A stretch of 64,000 nucleotides of DNA from Gracilaria caudata (taxonomy: Eukaryota; Rhodophyta; Florideophyceae; Gracilariales; Gracilariaceae), in contig JASCIV010000030.1 of assembly GCA_030374735.1 (NCBI GenBank), forward strand, positions 1 through 64,000, given 5' to 3'. Below, piece after piece: positions 1 to 9,931 of the stretch (its first letter is position 1; each line of letters opens with the position of its first letter). The position numbers and the translations under genes are program-made. The notes below the pieces were generated by a model, which worked only from the letters and a program-made list of their open reading frames with translations, had not been told where the DNA came from and searched no databases.

Positions 1-479
1 TGTACTTCATGCATCATCTGGGCATCATTTACGTATATCATATGGACATCTTAAGGAGATCAAATGGACATCTTCAGGTTTCGTAATTCTAATATGGGTC
101 ATCTGGAGGATATCATCTGGACATCACTTCACCTCTCTGGGTTCAAGCCAGCGAGCTCTGAGCTGGGACAGGGGCAGGCGCACACAAATGATTTCATGAT
201 AGTCTGCACATGACCTCGTGTGCTACGCTGGCAATAAACAAGGGATCATTGTTTCGCGGAGTGACTTCGGTGTCCTCAGTCCCGCCGTGTAACTAGCAAT
301 TTCCATTCCTAGTCATTTCTTCGATATCGATTCTTCGCTGTACTCGAGTGCCGCCACCGATAGATATTCTTTAGAGATTGTCAACTCTGCACTGAACACC
401 AACCCGATCACTCTCGCCATCTGTGCAACCGTTTCGCGGACTTTCGTTATTAACGGTTCTCAAACATCGAAACCCTCTG
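1..479. repeat. Left-edge non-coding DNA with degenerate short repeats
   Basis: No gene is visible. Bases 1 to about 135 hold about five degenerate copies of a unit of roughly 17-20 bases built around ATCATCTGGACATC: near 12, 38, 58, 107 and 111. They are irregularly spaced and variant, like an eroded tandem array. The rest, up to the start of the decayed reductase gene, shows no recognisable coding, RNA or promoter signal. An open stretch in the frame of the reductase relic runs upstream to about 330, but I could not match it to a glutamate kinase domain. Confidence 0.4.
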
Positions 480-1773
480 CAATCGAGGCGCTTGCACTTC
501 GCGCCAGAAATTCGTCGCGGGCAATGCTTTCGTTAAGCACATCAGACAGAAATAACGCTTTGGAGGCTGTGCACGATGATCTACTACACGCGAAGGATGA
601 AATTCTCAATGCCAACGAAACTGAGAAGAAGGCAGCTCAAGATCTGCTTGCCAAAGGATCAGCCTCGGTGAAAAGGCTTGATCTGGGAGGCAAGAGTTTG
701 ACGCTTTGCTAGAGGGTGTTAATTCTGTTGGTCGCTTGCCAGATCCCGTTGGATCATGCTCCCTTTCTCGTACGCTCGATGACGGCCTTCAACTGTTTCG
801 TGTCGCGTGTCCAATTGGATTTATCTGCATTATATTCGAGTCTCGTCCAGAGCCGCAGTGCAGATTGCGTCACTCTCTATAAAGAGTGCCAATGCGATCA
901 TTCTCAAGGGCTGCAAAGAAGCAGAGAAAAGCAACGCAGTACTCGTGCAAACAATTCGAAGCGCGCTACAGGCTTCAAATCTTCCGCAGGATGCTGTATA
1001 ACTAGTAGCCATTCGAGAAGAAGTTCGAGACGTACTGGACCAAACAAATTATATAGATCTTATCAATCCACGTGGGTCAAACAGCTTAGTGAGATTCATC
1101 AGTGAAAACACTAAGATCCTTGTCAGGGGCCATGCTGACGGAATTTGTTCCGTTTACGTTGATGCAGAGGCAGATCCTCTAAAAGCGAAGAATCTCGTGG
1201 CGGACGCGAATGCACAATACTCAGAAGTATTCAATGCAGCTGAAACTTTGCTTATTCACAAAGATTCAATGAAGGAGGTCCTTCCTACAATTGGACACGG
1301 ACTGGCAGACGCAAAAGTAAGCTTACGGGCAGATGAAGCGTTTAAAGAAGTACTAGACAGAATTACAGGTCTAGTTGTGGAGCGTTCTTCTCTGGAAGAG
1401 TACAAGACAGAGTTTCTAGAGCTGAAGATGGCGGTAAAAGTGGTCAGTTCTTTGTCAGATGCCATCGCCCATATTAACAACCATGGTAGCGGACACACAG
1501 ATTGCATTGTTACAGAGAACGAGTAATGGTGGACTCAGAAGGAGCATATCACAATGCTTCAACGAGGTTTGTAGATGGATTTCGATACGGATTTCGAGCG
1601 GAGGTCGGAGTAACCATAGAACGCATGCGCGAAGTCCCGTTGGTCTTGAGAGGCTCCTGATATACAAGTACAAGCTGAAGGGGGGCGGTCATATTATCGC
1701 CCCCCATGCCAGTGGTGAAAAACGATTCAAGCATGAAGATACCCCAGATGTCCTCCCTCTATCAGACACCTGA
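480..1773 (+). pseudogene. Decayed gamma-glutamyl phosphate reductase (C-terminal half of P5C synthase)
   Basis: Six conserved blocks of the ProA/P5CS reductase domain occur in the right order but in different frames. They are an N-terminal helix (about 490-700), a block with DPVG (about 700-855), VQIASLSIKSAN with ILKGCKEAEKSNA (about 855-1000), the long middle block ending [13 protein letters not shown] (1002-1523), [20 protein letters not shown] (about 1529-1655), and a P5CS-style tail with YKYKLKGGG (about 1635-1773). At least four frame changes separate them: near 698, 857, 1526 and 1635. An in-frame TAA lies at 999-1001. The catalytic Cys expected just before the NAxETLL motif is Phe (VFNAAETLL). 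In a working plant- or animal-type enzyme this domain reduces gamma-glutamyl phosphate for proline synthesis. Here the breaks and the lost nucleophile together indicate a dead gene. Closeness to P5CS rather than stand-alone ProA is inferred from the tail and the VQIASL block. Confidence 0.85.
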
Positions 1774-2554
1774 TTTGTGTTCGTGTCCCTTTTGATCTCT
1801 GCAATCAGACGAAACTGACTTCGTCCACGATTCTGCGAATCATTGATGAAGTGTTGACCATTCAGAACGCTTATCTCCACGATGGAATTCGTCGAAAATA
1901 ACTGGTAATTCTCATTTCCAAGTGTCCATCATGGCGCTTGTTAAACAATTTTTTTAAGTGCTCCTGGTACAGTAAGTAGCAAGAGGCTAGTGCAGTAAAC
2001 AGAAAGAGGAAAGGGTTATTACCGCTCTATGCGCACATCGACTTTCCTCGTGAGTATCCTGGACTGCACACGTTTGCAGAATGACGCCCTCATCAGCCAC
2101 CAGAGGTTGTCACTTATGAAATGCGCTTTGGACAGCTCTCACCACAGACTGCGGTTACATGATGTCAGCAGCAGGACATGCTTACTGCCAACTACGAAGG
2201 TAGGTGATGGGATACGCCCACAGCAGTGCCGCAGAAAAGCAGAAAACGGTGGAACAAAGAGAAGGCCTGTGACGAAGATTACGGCCCCATGAAAGGCCTT
2301 TGCGCCGCAAGAATTTTCCAAAATTCCAGCGGTGCTGACGCAAGTTGTTATAAATTCGGTTGATGCTCGTCAACGTCGAGATTTTCGAACGCTCAGCGAA
2401 ATGCGAAGGTACACATCGGTTCTTTAGGTTTCTTCTCAAGCTCTGATGTAAGAAAGCTCTTCGACGTGAGAATCCCTGCAATGGTGCGGCCGTGGAACGT
2501 TTGAACCGTTCAAATTCGTAAATAACTGTTTCACACAGACAAGTTTCTGCAATC
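1774..2554. other. Intergenic DNA between two gene relics
   Basis: Only short, unsupported ORFs are present on either strand. One exact copy of the dispersed 10-mer TACGAAGGTA lies at 2193-2202. I see no RNA gene, and no clear promoter for the histidine-phosphatase relic that follows. Confidence 0.4.
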
Positions 2555-3446
2555 ATGAGCTCAGAAGTTCAGATTGTTTGCGAGCTCGTTCGGACTGGGA
2601 CGAAGCTGGTGCTTACCCCTGGAGCCTGTCAGAAAGTTGTTCATCTCGTGCGTCATGGGCAAGGAACACATAATCGTAAGTCATCCAGTTTCTTCCAACT
2701 GTCAGCCTAATCCCCAATACGCATTTCGTTCTAACTCGAGAGCAAAATCGGTGCATCTGCAGTGTTTTGCGATGACGTACTCCAAGGGGAGTGTTTGTTT
2801 GTGTACGAAAGGATTGCCCGATTGTCCGTTCTTGAACGATGAACATTTTGATGCGCACTTGACGCAGATGGGTCGTTCTCAGGCTACAGCGGTCTGTCCT
2901 GGTCTGCTGCAAACGGCGTCTCCTCCCGAGGTTGTGTTCGTTTCACCTCTGTCCAAAACACTCCAAACGGCCACGATTTCTCTTTCAAAGTGTCCAAATC
3001 TCAAAGTCCCGGTAATTGCAGAAGAAGCTATTCTAGAGCGCAATGGCACACACACGTGCGATAAGAGATCTCCGAGAGAACATGTAGAGGCTATGTAACC
3101 TATCGATGACTTCTCCCGCATACCATACGGACCGGACTCCTTGTGGACTGATGTTCGAGAAACCGAAGAAGATCTTGCTGCGCGCGGCAAACGTTTCTTC
3201 GAATGGCTGTAGGACCGATCGGAGACAACCTTCGCGATTTTTACGCACAGTTCTTTTCTGTACAACACCATCAAACGCTCATTCGTTTCGTGTGATCCGA
3301 ACGGTAAGTTCCACTTCACATCCTGTTTTCTCGCCGATAGTTGAAGTCCTAACATTCGGACTTTTTTTCATGAACTCTTGTTTTCCGCAGTCACTCGTCG
3401 CTTCGATACCGGTGAGAGTCGAGTTATGCTTCTAACGTATAAGTAA
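2555..3446 (+). pseudogene. Decayed histidine phosphatase (phosphoglycerate mutase-like), three exons
   Basis: The relic belongs to the histidine phosphatase superfamily, plant/fungal phosphoglycerate-mutase-like type. The ATG at 2555 opens a frame leading to VHLVRHGQGTHN, the phosphohistidine RHG motif. A GTAAGT donor follows at 2676. Downstream come DEHFDAHLTQMG, FVSPLSKTLQTA, THTCDKR and, after breaks, DVRETEEDLAARGKRFFEWL and IFTHSSFLYN, which carries the second catalytic His. A clean second intron lies at 3304-3390 (GTAAGT, CTAAC branch, CAG). It joins to a last exon with FDTGESRVML that ends at 3446. Two in-frame stops break the body: TAA at 3096-3098 and TAG near 3210. The first intron, if taken as 2676-2762, leaves a frame that does not reach the DEHFD block. 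Substrate is unknown for this family branch. The catalytic residues survive, so loss of function probably came recently through the stops. Confidence 0.8.
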
Positions 3447-3525
3447 GGGAAACATTCATGTTCGTTAGTCAATACTTTGCGTGAATTGTATGGATACACT
3501 TCACTTTGTTGGCTATCCACATAAG

Positions 3526-6500
3526 TCATCGAGGTCTTATTGCGTTCACGGTGATTGGGTGCAGGCCGGCGTTTCTTGGTCTGATGACCTCAGGAGCAGA
3601 TGGATCATAGCTCAGTAGACCAACAAGCACGTCTTCCGGGTTCACTTTCTTCAGTTGTTTGACAATTAGATCTGCCAGGTGCTCCCTTCGAATCCACCTC
3701 TCGCTTTCATGCTTTACCATGGATCGATTAACATGGACGATCTTTCTGTGTGGTGATCGGAGAGGATCATTGCGCTGATCAAAGAACACAACCAGGTATT
3801 TGATAAATGAAAGGGTGTAAGTGGAAAGCACAACAGGCGTAGACAAAGCAATCGAGGCTAGAGCTTCGAGACAAGCGTCTGATGCGGCCATAGCACCGTA
3901 GCTTGGTGGTGTAACCATAGAATCGGTAGCGTCCGACACTGTTGACGCAATAAGGGTTGGGTAGGATTGCGCAAGTCGAAGCAGCGGAACCAAGTTGGGG
4001 TAGATGAGACGGATGAAACGATCTTGTATGAAAGAGCCAGCGCATCTGGCAAGTGCGGCAAGCAATTTGCACGCATTTGTCACAATGGGCAGCTCAGCGC
4101 CCTTCTTATTTAGGGTTTCGATGAGATCTTCGACCCGTTGCGCTTCTGTCCGTCCCCGCAGTTTTTTCTTCTTGAAGGCCTTGAGCAGACGATCGCCAGC
4201 AGTTAGTTGATCGTCGTCCAGCACTAGAAATTGTTGGGGTAAGAGTGGAAGAATTTTGGCAGCGTGAGGCAGCAAAAGTTTGCGTCTATGTCCGAGTAGT
4301 TTGACTGCTAAGGTAGCGCATGCCAAGGCTTCGGCACGGAGCTTCCATGAACGTCCGACCAGTAGGTCACGCATCGCGGTGAGGGTGTCTTGCGCTAGTC
4401 CTTCAAATGGGGACTGCTGGCTATTATCAGCATGCACATCGTCATATTCTCCTGGGGTATCGGGTTCACGGGTGAGTTGTTCATAGCCTGGGACTTCTTC
4501 CTCACTGTACCGGAGTATTGTCTTGCGCAGCTGAGCACGGTCTGCATCTGATAGTCCATCCATTCCCATTGAATCTTTTGCCCTTCTCGCTACGTCCGAA
4601 AAGCTTTCGCTTTCCATCTGAGTGAGCGCCGTAGATAGGACAGTGTACACAGCGGGCAAGGCCTGTAACGCTCGCTGATCGGTGACGCCGGCCAAAGTAT
4701 CACACAGTTTGGCGAGCGATTTGTGTACCATGCTCGTAGCATCTTCGTTGAGAATGTCTGGTTCCGCGACGATGAAAATAAGAACATCTGTGGCCCATCG
4801 CTCGGAAAGATTATTCAACACACGAGAAACTATGAAATTGAGATGACGGTGAACAAGAGCTCGCAAAGATGGACAGCCAACCCGGGTAGCACAGGTAGCT
4901 AGCGCGAAGTTGGCAAACGGACGCACTAGGTGCTCGCCATGCGCAACGTCAACCAGGAGACTCATGATGGACAACAGTACAAGCCGCGTCGGTAGAGGAC
5001 GTTGACATCTCGCACATAGATCAGAGCAAAGTTGAACGACGTTTGTATACTCTTGCAACAGACACATTTTGAGAGCTATATGACGATCTGAAGCGTGCAG
5101 AGCGCTGGATGAAACATCGTCAAACGCAGGTACGAAAAAGTCGTTTAGAATGATCAACAGCTCTTCTACCGCATCCAACACTCCTAAATCTGACGCGGCA
5201 TTCAAAGCGCCGCGGAGCAAAGCCGAAAGAACTAGAGCGCAATGAGCTTTTTCGTCAAACGTCACAGAATTTGCAGAGAGATGAAGCAATTGTGACATGA
5301 TAGTATACACACATTCTGCTTTCCCCATACGAAAAGCTGCTTCTGAAGAAATGTTTGAATACGTGTGCTGCTCAAGTGGTGGTGGAGACGGTATTGGCGG
5401 TGCGACGAACAAGTGCTGATGCAATGAGCAAAGCATGGACGAAAAAGTTGAATGCCCCAGCGAGGACAGAAATGAAGGTAGGCGTCGCAACTCAAGCACA
5501 GAATCTTCGTGACGAAGAGGAAAGAGTGCAGCCAACATTCCATGCACGCACATCTGCAAACGTTCATCACTGTAAGACAAAAACCGATCCACGGCACTCG
5601 AGCACGATTGCGAGAGTTCTTTGACGTCATAATGAGCACCATATCTAGCGGCAATGGCACGGAGAACGCTCAGCAATCTGCGACATACCTCGGATCCCGA
5701 CGACGACAACGAACGTACGGCATGAGCGGCACGGCGTGCAACGGCCTGAAAAGTATCGGCACACAATGCAAGCAGGCTCAGCGAAAACGAAATGAATAGT
5801 TCATCAGATCTTCTAAACGAGCGAAGGCTCAGAACATTGGCGATAAAGTTGGTGAACGCTATTCTGACGTCGGCACGCGCGTGGGACAAAGGTCCGTGAT
5901 GCGTATACACCATCGTTAACAGGTGCATGGAAAAACGATTGGCAGCCTTAGAAACCCATTTCTGATCGCGTTTGACGTTCATCGAAACATTGGGCTCATC
6001 AGACGGCTCCGTGGAAGGTGGATCATTCGGCACGACATCGCGTTCTCTTCTCTCTCGCAACGCGTCTGAAAACGAGGGCGGAGGAGTTTGTGAAAGCAAA
6101 GGATTCACATCCAAAACGTCGACAAACAAGCTCAGAACGCGGAACGCAGACAAGACCAACACACTCTGCACATGCTTCGCATCAGAAACAAGCGCACAAA
6201 GCCGGCTTACCACGCCGGGCAAAACAGCAGCCCTGACACCAAATCCACAAGCATCGCACACAGAAAACAAGGCATTGAACGCCGAAAGGCGCAGCGAAAG
6301 CGGGCCTCGAGCGCCAACAATCTGCAACACCACATGCACAACATGCGCCACCGGCATGGACTTCTGCCACGGCAACCTCACGCCCGCCAGCAGTCGCGAC
6401 AGCGCGTCAAACATCGCAATCTGCACACGCTCCACGCCGAACGTATCGCCGCTCGGCTCGGCCGACAGCAACATGCTGAACGTCTGCATCGAAGCCGCCG

Positions 6501-6654
6501 CCAAATGAGCGCGCACCGCAGGCGGCAGTTGCTGCGACGGCGGCACCAAGCGCTGCAGACGGCGCTCCTTCTCGGCGGGCGACAGCTGCTCCCATTGCTC
6601 ACCGATCTGCTCCAGCTGGCGCGCGAGCAACGCGCCCTGTCGCATCGCGTGCAT
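3526..6654 (-). CDS. TTI1: TTI1-like HEAT/ARM-repeat protein (TELO2-TTI1-TTI2 complex)
   Basis: This single-exon protein of 1042 aa is almost wholly alpha-helical repeat. That length is close to the roughly 1000-1100 aa usual for TTI1. The N-terminus (WEQLSPAEKERRLQRLVPP, then a long run of helices) and the C-terminal block (about residues 760-1000, with LLPHAAKILPLLPQ, a basic KKKKLRGR linker, then SFIQDRFIRLIYPNLVPLLRL) match the TTI1 pattern of solenoid, linker, solenoid. TTI1 works with TELO2 and TTI2 as an HSP90-linked co-chaperone that matures PIKK kinases such as TOR, ATM and ATR in the cytoplasm and nucleus. I chose the ATG at 6654. The frame is open to 6681, but only a TTG precedes. 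The gene is divergent from the sigma factor gene. Any other large HEAT-repeat protein remains possible, because solenoids diverge quickly. Confidence 0.6.
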   Translation of the reverse strand: MHAMRQGALLARQLEQIGEQWEQLSPAEKERRLQRLVPPSQQLPPAVRAHLAAASMQTFSMLLSAEPSGDTFGVERVQIAMFDALSRLLAGVRLPWQKSMPVAHVVHVVLQIVGARGPLSLRLSAFNALFSVCDACGFGVRAAVLPGVVSRLCALVSDAKHVQSVLVLSAFRVLSLFVDVLDVNPLLSQTPPPSFSDALRERRERDVVPNDPPSTEPSDEPNVSMNVKRDQKWVSKAANRFSMHLLTMVYTHHGPLSHARADVRIAFTNFIANVLSLRSFRRSDELFISFSLSLLALCADTFQAVARRAAHAVRSLSSSGSEVCRRLLSVLRAIAARYGAHYDVKELSQSCSSAVDRFLSYSDERLQMCVHGMLAALFPLRHEDSVLELRRLPSFLSSLGHSTFSSMLCSLHQHLFVAPPIPSPPPLEQHTYSNISSEAAFRMGKAECVYTIMSQLLHLSANSVTFDEKAHCALVLSALLRGALNAASDLGVLDAVEELLIILNDFFVPAFDDVSSSALHASDRHIALKMCLLQEYTNVVQLCSDLCARCQRPLPTRLVLLSIMSLLVDVAHGEHLVRPFANFALATCATRVGCPSLRALVHRHLNFIVSRVLNNLSERWATDVLIFIVAEPDILNEDATSMVHKSLAKLCDTLAGVTDQRALQALPAVYTVLSTALTQMESESFSDVARRAKDSMGMDGLSDADRAQLRKTILRYSEEEVPGYEQLTREPDTPGEYDDVHADNSQQSPFEGLAQDTLTAMRDLLVGRSWKLRAEALACATLAVKLLGHRRKLLLPHAAKILPLLPQQFLVLDDDQLTAGDRLLKAFKKKKLRGRTEAQRVEDLIETLNKKGAELPIVTNACKLLAALARCAGSFIQDRFIRLIYPNLVPLLRLAQSYPTLIASTVSDATDSMVTPPSYGAMAASDACLEALASIALSTPVVLSTYTLSFIKYLVVFFDQRNDPLRSPHRKIVHVNRSMVKHESERWIRREHLADLIVKQLKKVNPEDVLVGLLSYDPSAPEVIRPRNAGLHPITVNAIRPR

Positions 6655-7102
6655 CGCGCCGCGCGTCGAACGCGAACGCAACCTCGGCGCGACACCTGCT
6701 CCTGTCGATTCGACGGTGTCGCGGGTGGTGTATCAAGGCCGTTCGTTTCACGGCTCGAGGCTGGTGGCAGTTGATCCGACCAGCGCGCGCCGTGAGAGCT
6801 GGACAAGTGGAATTGTGGCCACCTGGCGGGACCTAGGGCTGTCGAGGAAGTTATCTTGGGCAGGGTCGAATCTGCGTGGTGGTCGCTCGCCGCTCAAAAT
6901 TATCTCCGTGCGGCGAATCTCGCTCGCTGCACCTGCCAGCAACGATCCCGACAAAAGCCCTCGCGCCGACAACCCTTGTCCCTCCGTAATTATAAGCTCC
7001 GTGCTTTCCTGCAGGGCATCTTCCTCACACCTCCGGAGGTTACGCCTCATCCCTCGTCGCCTTCTGCTGGTGCTTTACGCCACCTTCTCTCTGTTCATCA
7101 CT
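6655..7102. promoter_or_regulatory. Divergent promoter region between TTI1-like and sigma factor genes
   Basis: About 450 bases separate the two divergent start codons. A TATA-like TATAAG lies at 6991-6996, about 110 bases before the sigma factor ATG. The sigma factor frame is open upstream to about 6716, but that part has no sigma-like sequence and no good start, so I treat it as non-coding. Confidence 0.4.
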
Positions 7103-8305
7103 ATGAGTGCCTTAGCGTTCGCGCCTGCGCCGCTTTCAGTCCGTGCCTGCACGCAGCGCCGGTGCAGAGCGCTGTCGCACGCGCCGCAAATGGTAGTGGC
7201 TGCGCCGCAGGCGTCGCGTTCGCGTTCTTCTTCGCTGGCTTCGCCTCGAGTGCCCGCCCGGCCGCGCTCCGCGCCTCTGGACGATAACAATCTTTTCTCG
7301 TATCTTCGAGATATAGGTGCAATCTCGTTGTTATCAGATGTGGAGGTTGCCAGGTGCGCTGCGCACATTGCAAACCTCTCTCGATGGGAGCGAGTGAAGG
7401 ACGAGCTGGATGCGGTCGCAGCGCGTCATACTCAGAAGCGCCGTTTGTTAACTTCTCGTTATCGGCGACATGCCAAGCCAGTGCCTGCCGCCACTGTCAG
7501 TACTGCCGACTGGGCCGACGCAGTTGGCATGGAACATACCGCATTTGCTGCCGCGCTGAGAGAGGCCAGATTTTACAAGGATCGCTTGGTGGCTGCCAAT
7601 CTGCGTCTAGTTGTGTCGATTGCCAAGAAGTATCAAGGGGGCGGTGTTTCTTTGGCAGACTTGATTCAAGAGGGTAGCCTCGGTTTGATTCGGGCTGCTG
7701 AGAAGTTTGACGCCCAGAAGGGCTTCAAGTTCACCACCTACGCCTCATGGTGGATTCGTCAGTCTGTGCAACGCGCTATCGCCGACTCTAGTCGCGCTAT
7801 CAGGCTGCCAACTCATGTGGCTGACGCTGCCAAGAAGGCCAGACGTCTCGCCACTCAGTTCGAAAGAGAACATAATCAACCCCCGAGCATTGAACAACTC
7901 TCGGATATGATGGGTATTAGACCAGATAGGCTTTCCTTCATTCTGAGCAAGGCCGAGCAAACAGACACTCTCTCATTGGACTGCGTGTTGTTCCAGAACC
8001 CTGGTTCCAAACCTGTATCTCTTGTTGACTGTCTGGCTGCGAATGGGACCTCACCAGAGGAAGAGGTATCCAGGTGTTTGTTGCGAGAAGACGTGGAGAA
8101 TGTACTGCTAATGCTTTCCCCAAGGGAAAGAGAGGTGCTACGCATGCGATATGGTTTTGATGATGGCCGCACGAAGAACTTTGATGAGATTGGCCAGATG
8201 TACAGCGTGCCCGCCAGTCGAATCCGCCAGATTGAAGCACGGGCCATGAGGAAGTTGAGACACCCCAATTTTCATCGATGTTTGTCTGAGTGGACACAGA
8301 CTTAA
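7103..8305 (+). CDS. SIG: Plastid RNA polymerase sigma factor (sigma-70 family)
   Basis: The protein has 400 aa. An N-terminal stretch of about 60 residues is rich in Ala, Arg and Ser and begins MSALAFAPAP, as expected for a plastid transit peptide. A region 1.2-like segment follows (LFSYLRDIG, about 63-71). Region 2 (about 166-240) has NLRLVVSIAKKY, DLIQEGSLGLIRAAEKFD, FTTYASWWIRQSVQRAI and RAIRLPTH. Region 3 comes next. Region 4 (about 338-390) has LSPREREVLRMRYG and a helix-turn-helix ending RQIEARAMRKLRHP. Sigma-70 proteins direct the bacterial-type plastid-encoded RNA polymerase to -35/-10 promoters. A nuclear gene of this type implies import into a plastid. The ATG at 7103 was chosen because it starts the transit-like segment and sits below a TATA-like site. 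I cannot say which sigma paralogue this is. Confidence 0.93.
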   Translation: MSALAFAPAPLSVRACTQRRCRALSHAPQMVVAAPQASRSRSSSLASPRVPARPRSAPLDDNNLFSYLRDIGAISLLSDVEVARCAAHIANLSRWERVKDELDAVAARHTQKRRLLTSRYRRHAKPVPAATVSTADWADAVGMEHTAFAAALREARFYKDRLVAANLRLVVSIAKKYQGGGVSLADLIQEGSLGLIRAAEKFDAQKGFKFTTYASWWIRQSVQRAIADSSRAIRLPTHVADAAKKARRLATQFEREHNQPPSIEQLSDMMGIRPDRLSFILSKAEQTDTLSLDCVLFQNPGSKPVSLVDCLAANGTSPEEEVSRCLLREDVENVLLMLSPREREVLRMRYGFDDGRTKNFDEIGQMYSVPASRIRQIEARAMRKLRHPNFHRCLSEWTQT

Positions 8306-8743
8306 CTTGCTTATCTCTGCTTATTTTTGGCTTCATTTATTCCCGAAGATGCACTGCCTAACTTTCTTGTTGCATCTTAGTTGTTGGTTAGTTTGAGGTT
8401 CGTGAGAACCTGTACGAGGTTTTGAAAAACAGCTGTGCTGTTAATGGGGATTTGGGTTGGAACAGTTCTTTAGTGTTTTTTTTTTATTCATGTTGCGCCT
8501 GATTTTGTGCTTTCGAACGCCCCCTTTTGGTGGCTTCTTTTTCATCGTAGAGATCGGAATACACGCACATATATGCGTACGGCTTTCGCTATAAATCGGA
8601 TGTGGTCGTTTTGGTTTTTTTTTCCTTGCGAATTAATATTGACGACTTCTACGTAAACGCGGTTGGAACGTCCTTTTGTTTGCGGTGGGATGAGAACATA
8701 AACAAGTTTTTGTCTTCTCACTCTTTAGCCCGGCGACTAAATT
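8306..8743. other. 3' flank of the sigma factor gene
   Basis: This T-rich DNA has T runs near 8477-8487 and 8615-8630. It probably holds the sigma factor 3' UTR. No gene is seen. Confidence 0.35.
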
Positions 8744-9094
8744 TTAGATGAAGTCCAGTTTCGTCATTGCGCTACGTACCTGTACCTTTTGGAAAACCCA
8801 TACGGGAGAATCATAAGATTTGATGTTACCCTTCCGACCTGTCTTCACACCGAGATACATCATAACAGCGACCTGTGAAAGAAGGAAATACGTTAGAACA
8901 AGTATCTCATGTTAACGTCGTAAGTCAGGATTATCACGATCGATACGGCAGTTTACCCAAGGACAGTCCAATGGTTCACAATACTCGGCGAAATATGCTT
9001 CCATTACCCAAGCTAACAACGGATGGTTATAATCGCATGATGAACAGAATAGCTTTTGATAGTAAATTTCGTCTACTACAACAGTACTCTTCAT
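8744..9094 (-). CDS. Possible two-exon small protein, unidentified
   Basis: On the minus strand an ATG at 9094 opens 46 codons, from MKSTVVVDEIYYQKL to EPLDCPW. A GTAAAC donor at 8956 and an acceptor after 8873 (TTCTAAC branch-like, pyrimidines, CACAG) define an 84-nt intron in phase 0. The second exon runs from 8872 to a TAA at 8744-8746 and encodes 42 residues starting VAVMMYLGVKTGRKG. The branch and acceptor match the style of the confirmed introns here, which is the main support. The 88-residue product is not recognised. An upstream exon is possible, because a stop lies shortly before the ATG in this frame. It could also be a remnant of a larger gene. Confidence 0.25.
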
Positions 9095-9931
9095 TATAAA
9101 CGCTATCCATCATGAAGCGCTTGAAATGGAATCAAACCTATGCTCGTGTAAAGAACAACCGTTAGCCATCATACTATCATTAACAAGCTCATTATGTCTT
9201 ATATGGTTACCGATGTATAACGGATTTCCACGAAGCACACTTATTTCAAACCATATGCTGCTCAAATCTAACCTCAACACATCATATGTAGTCGAAGCGA
9301 GGCATTGTATACAGCCGGACGGTTTTGACTATGGCATCGAAAGTGCTACAGCTTCGAAATCTGCATAACATCATAGTATCCCAAGCGTTCGAAGGACTTC
9401 AGAAAACCATGCACAGTTCACGCTGGTTGCCGATAGATAACCACGACAACGGCTAACGCCAGAAGGCGCGAAAAGGAAAAGAAACAGATACATAAACTAT
9501 GACAAGCAACCACGTTGTTGCTATCCATTCTTGATGAGCGTTCTTCTTACTCTCGGTACCGCCCTTGTTTCGGGATGAATATTCCCTTTCGACAATCATG
9601 ATCAAAAGCCCTTTTCTGATTCCGACCTGGAGACTCCTTCGCTTCCGTTGTAGCAGTTCCCAGTGTCTTGTGATCGCATTGGGTCACAATCCTAACAAAC
9701 CAGGCATTACAACAACTGGTTGAAGTTCGAAACAAAGGGATACATCAAGAAAAGAACAGTCCGCTCTGTACACTTAGAGCGTAAAAACACTTCCCATTTG
9801 CAATTCTGTTGCCGCTCTGTAGAGGCAAGATTGAGAACAAAGACGGACGCTCGAACAAATACAATGTCAGGATACTTAGCCGTACCATGGCCACGGTATT
9901 ATGCACGGTACTCTGCACCAGTCATGATATG
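9095..9931. other. Intergenic DNA upstream of the possible small gene and downstream of UPF3
   Basis: There are only short ORFs with no family resemblance, and I see no RNA gene. The right end probably holds the UPF3 3' UTR. Confidence 0.35.

Noticed and set aside
1..135. CRISPR-like or satellite array at the left edge
   Set aside because: Units are degenerate and irregularly spaced without distinct spacers, and the host is eukaryotic.
128..160. GGGTTCAAGCC resembling a tRNA T-loop
   Set aside because: No matching acceptor, D or anticodon stems could be drawn around it.
999..1001. Stop-codon readthrough or recoding in the reductase gene
   Set aside because: Several frame changes elsewhere in the same gene and loss of the catalytic Cys make simple decay the better explanation.
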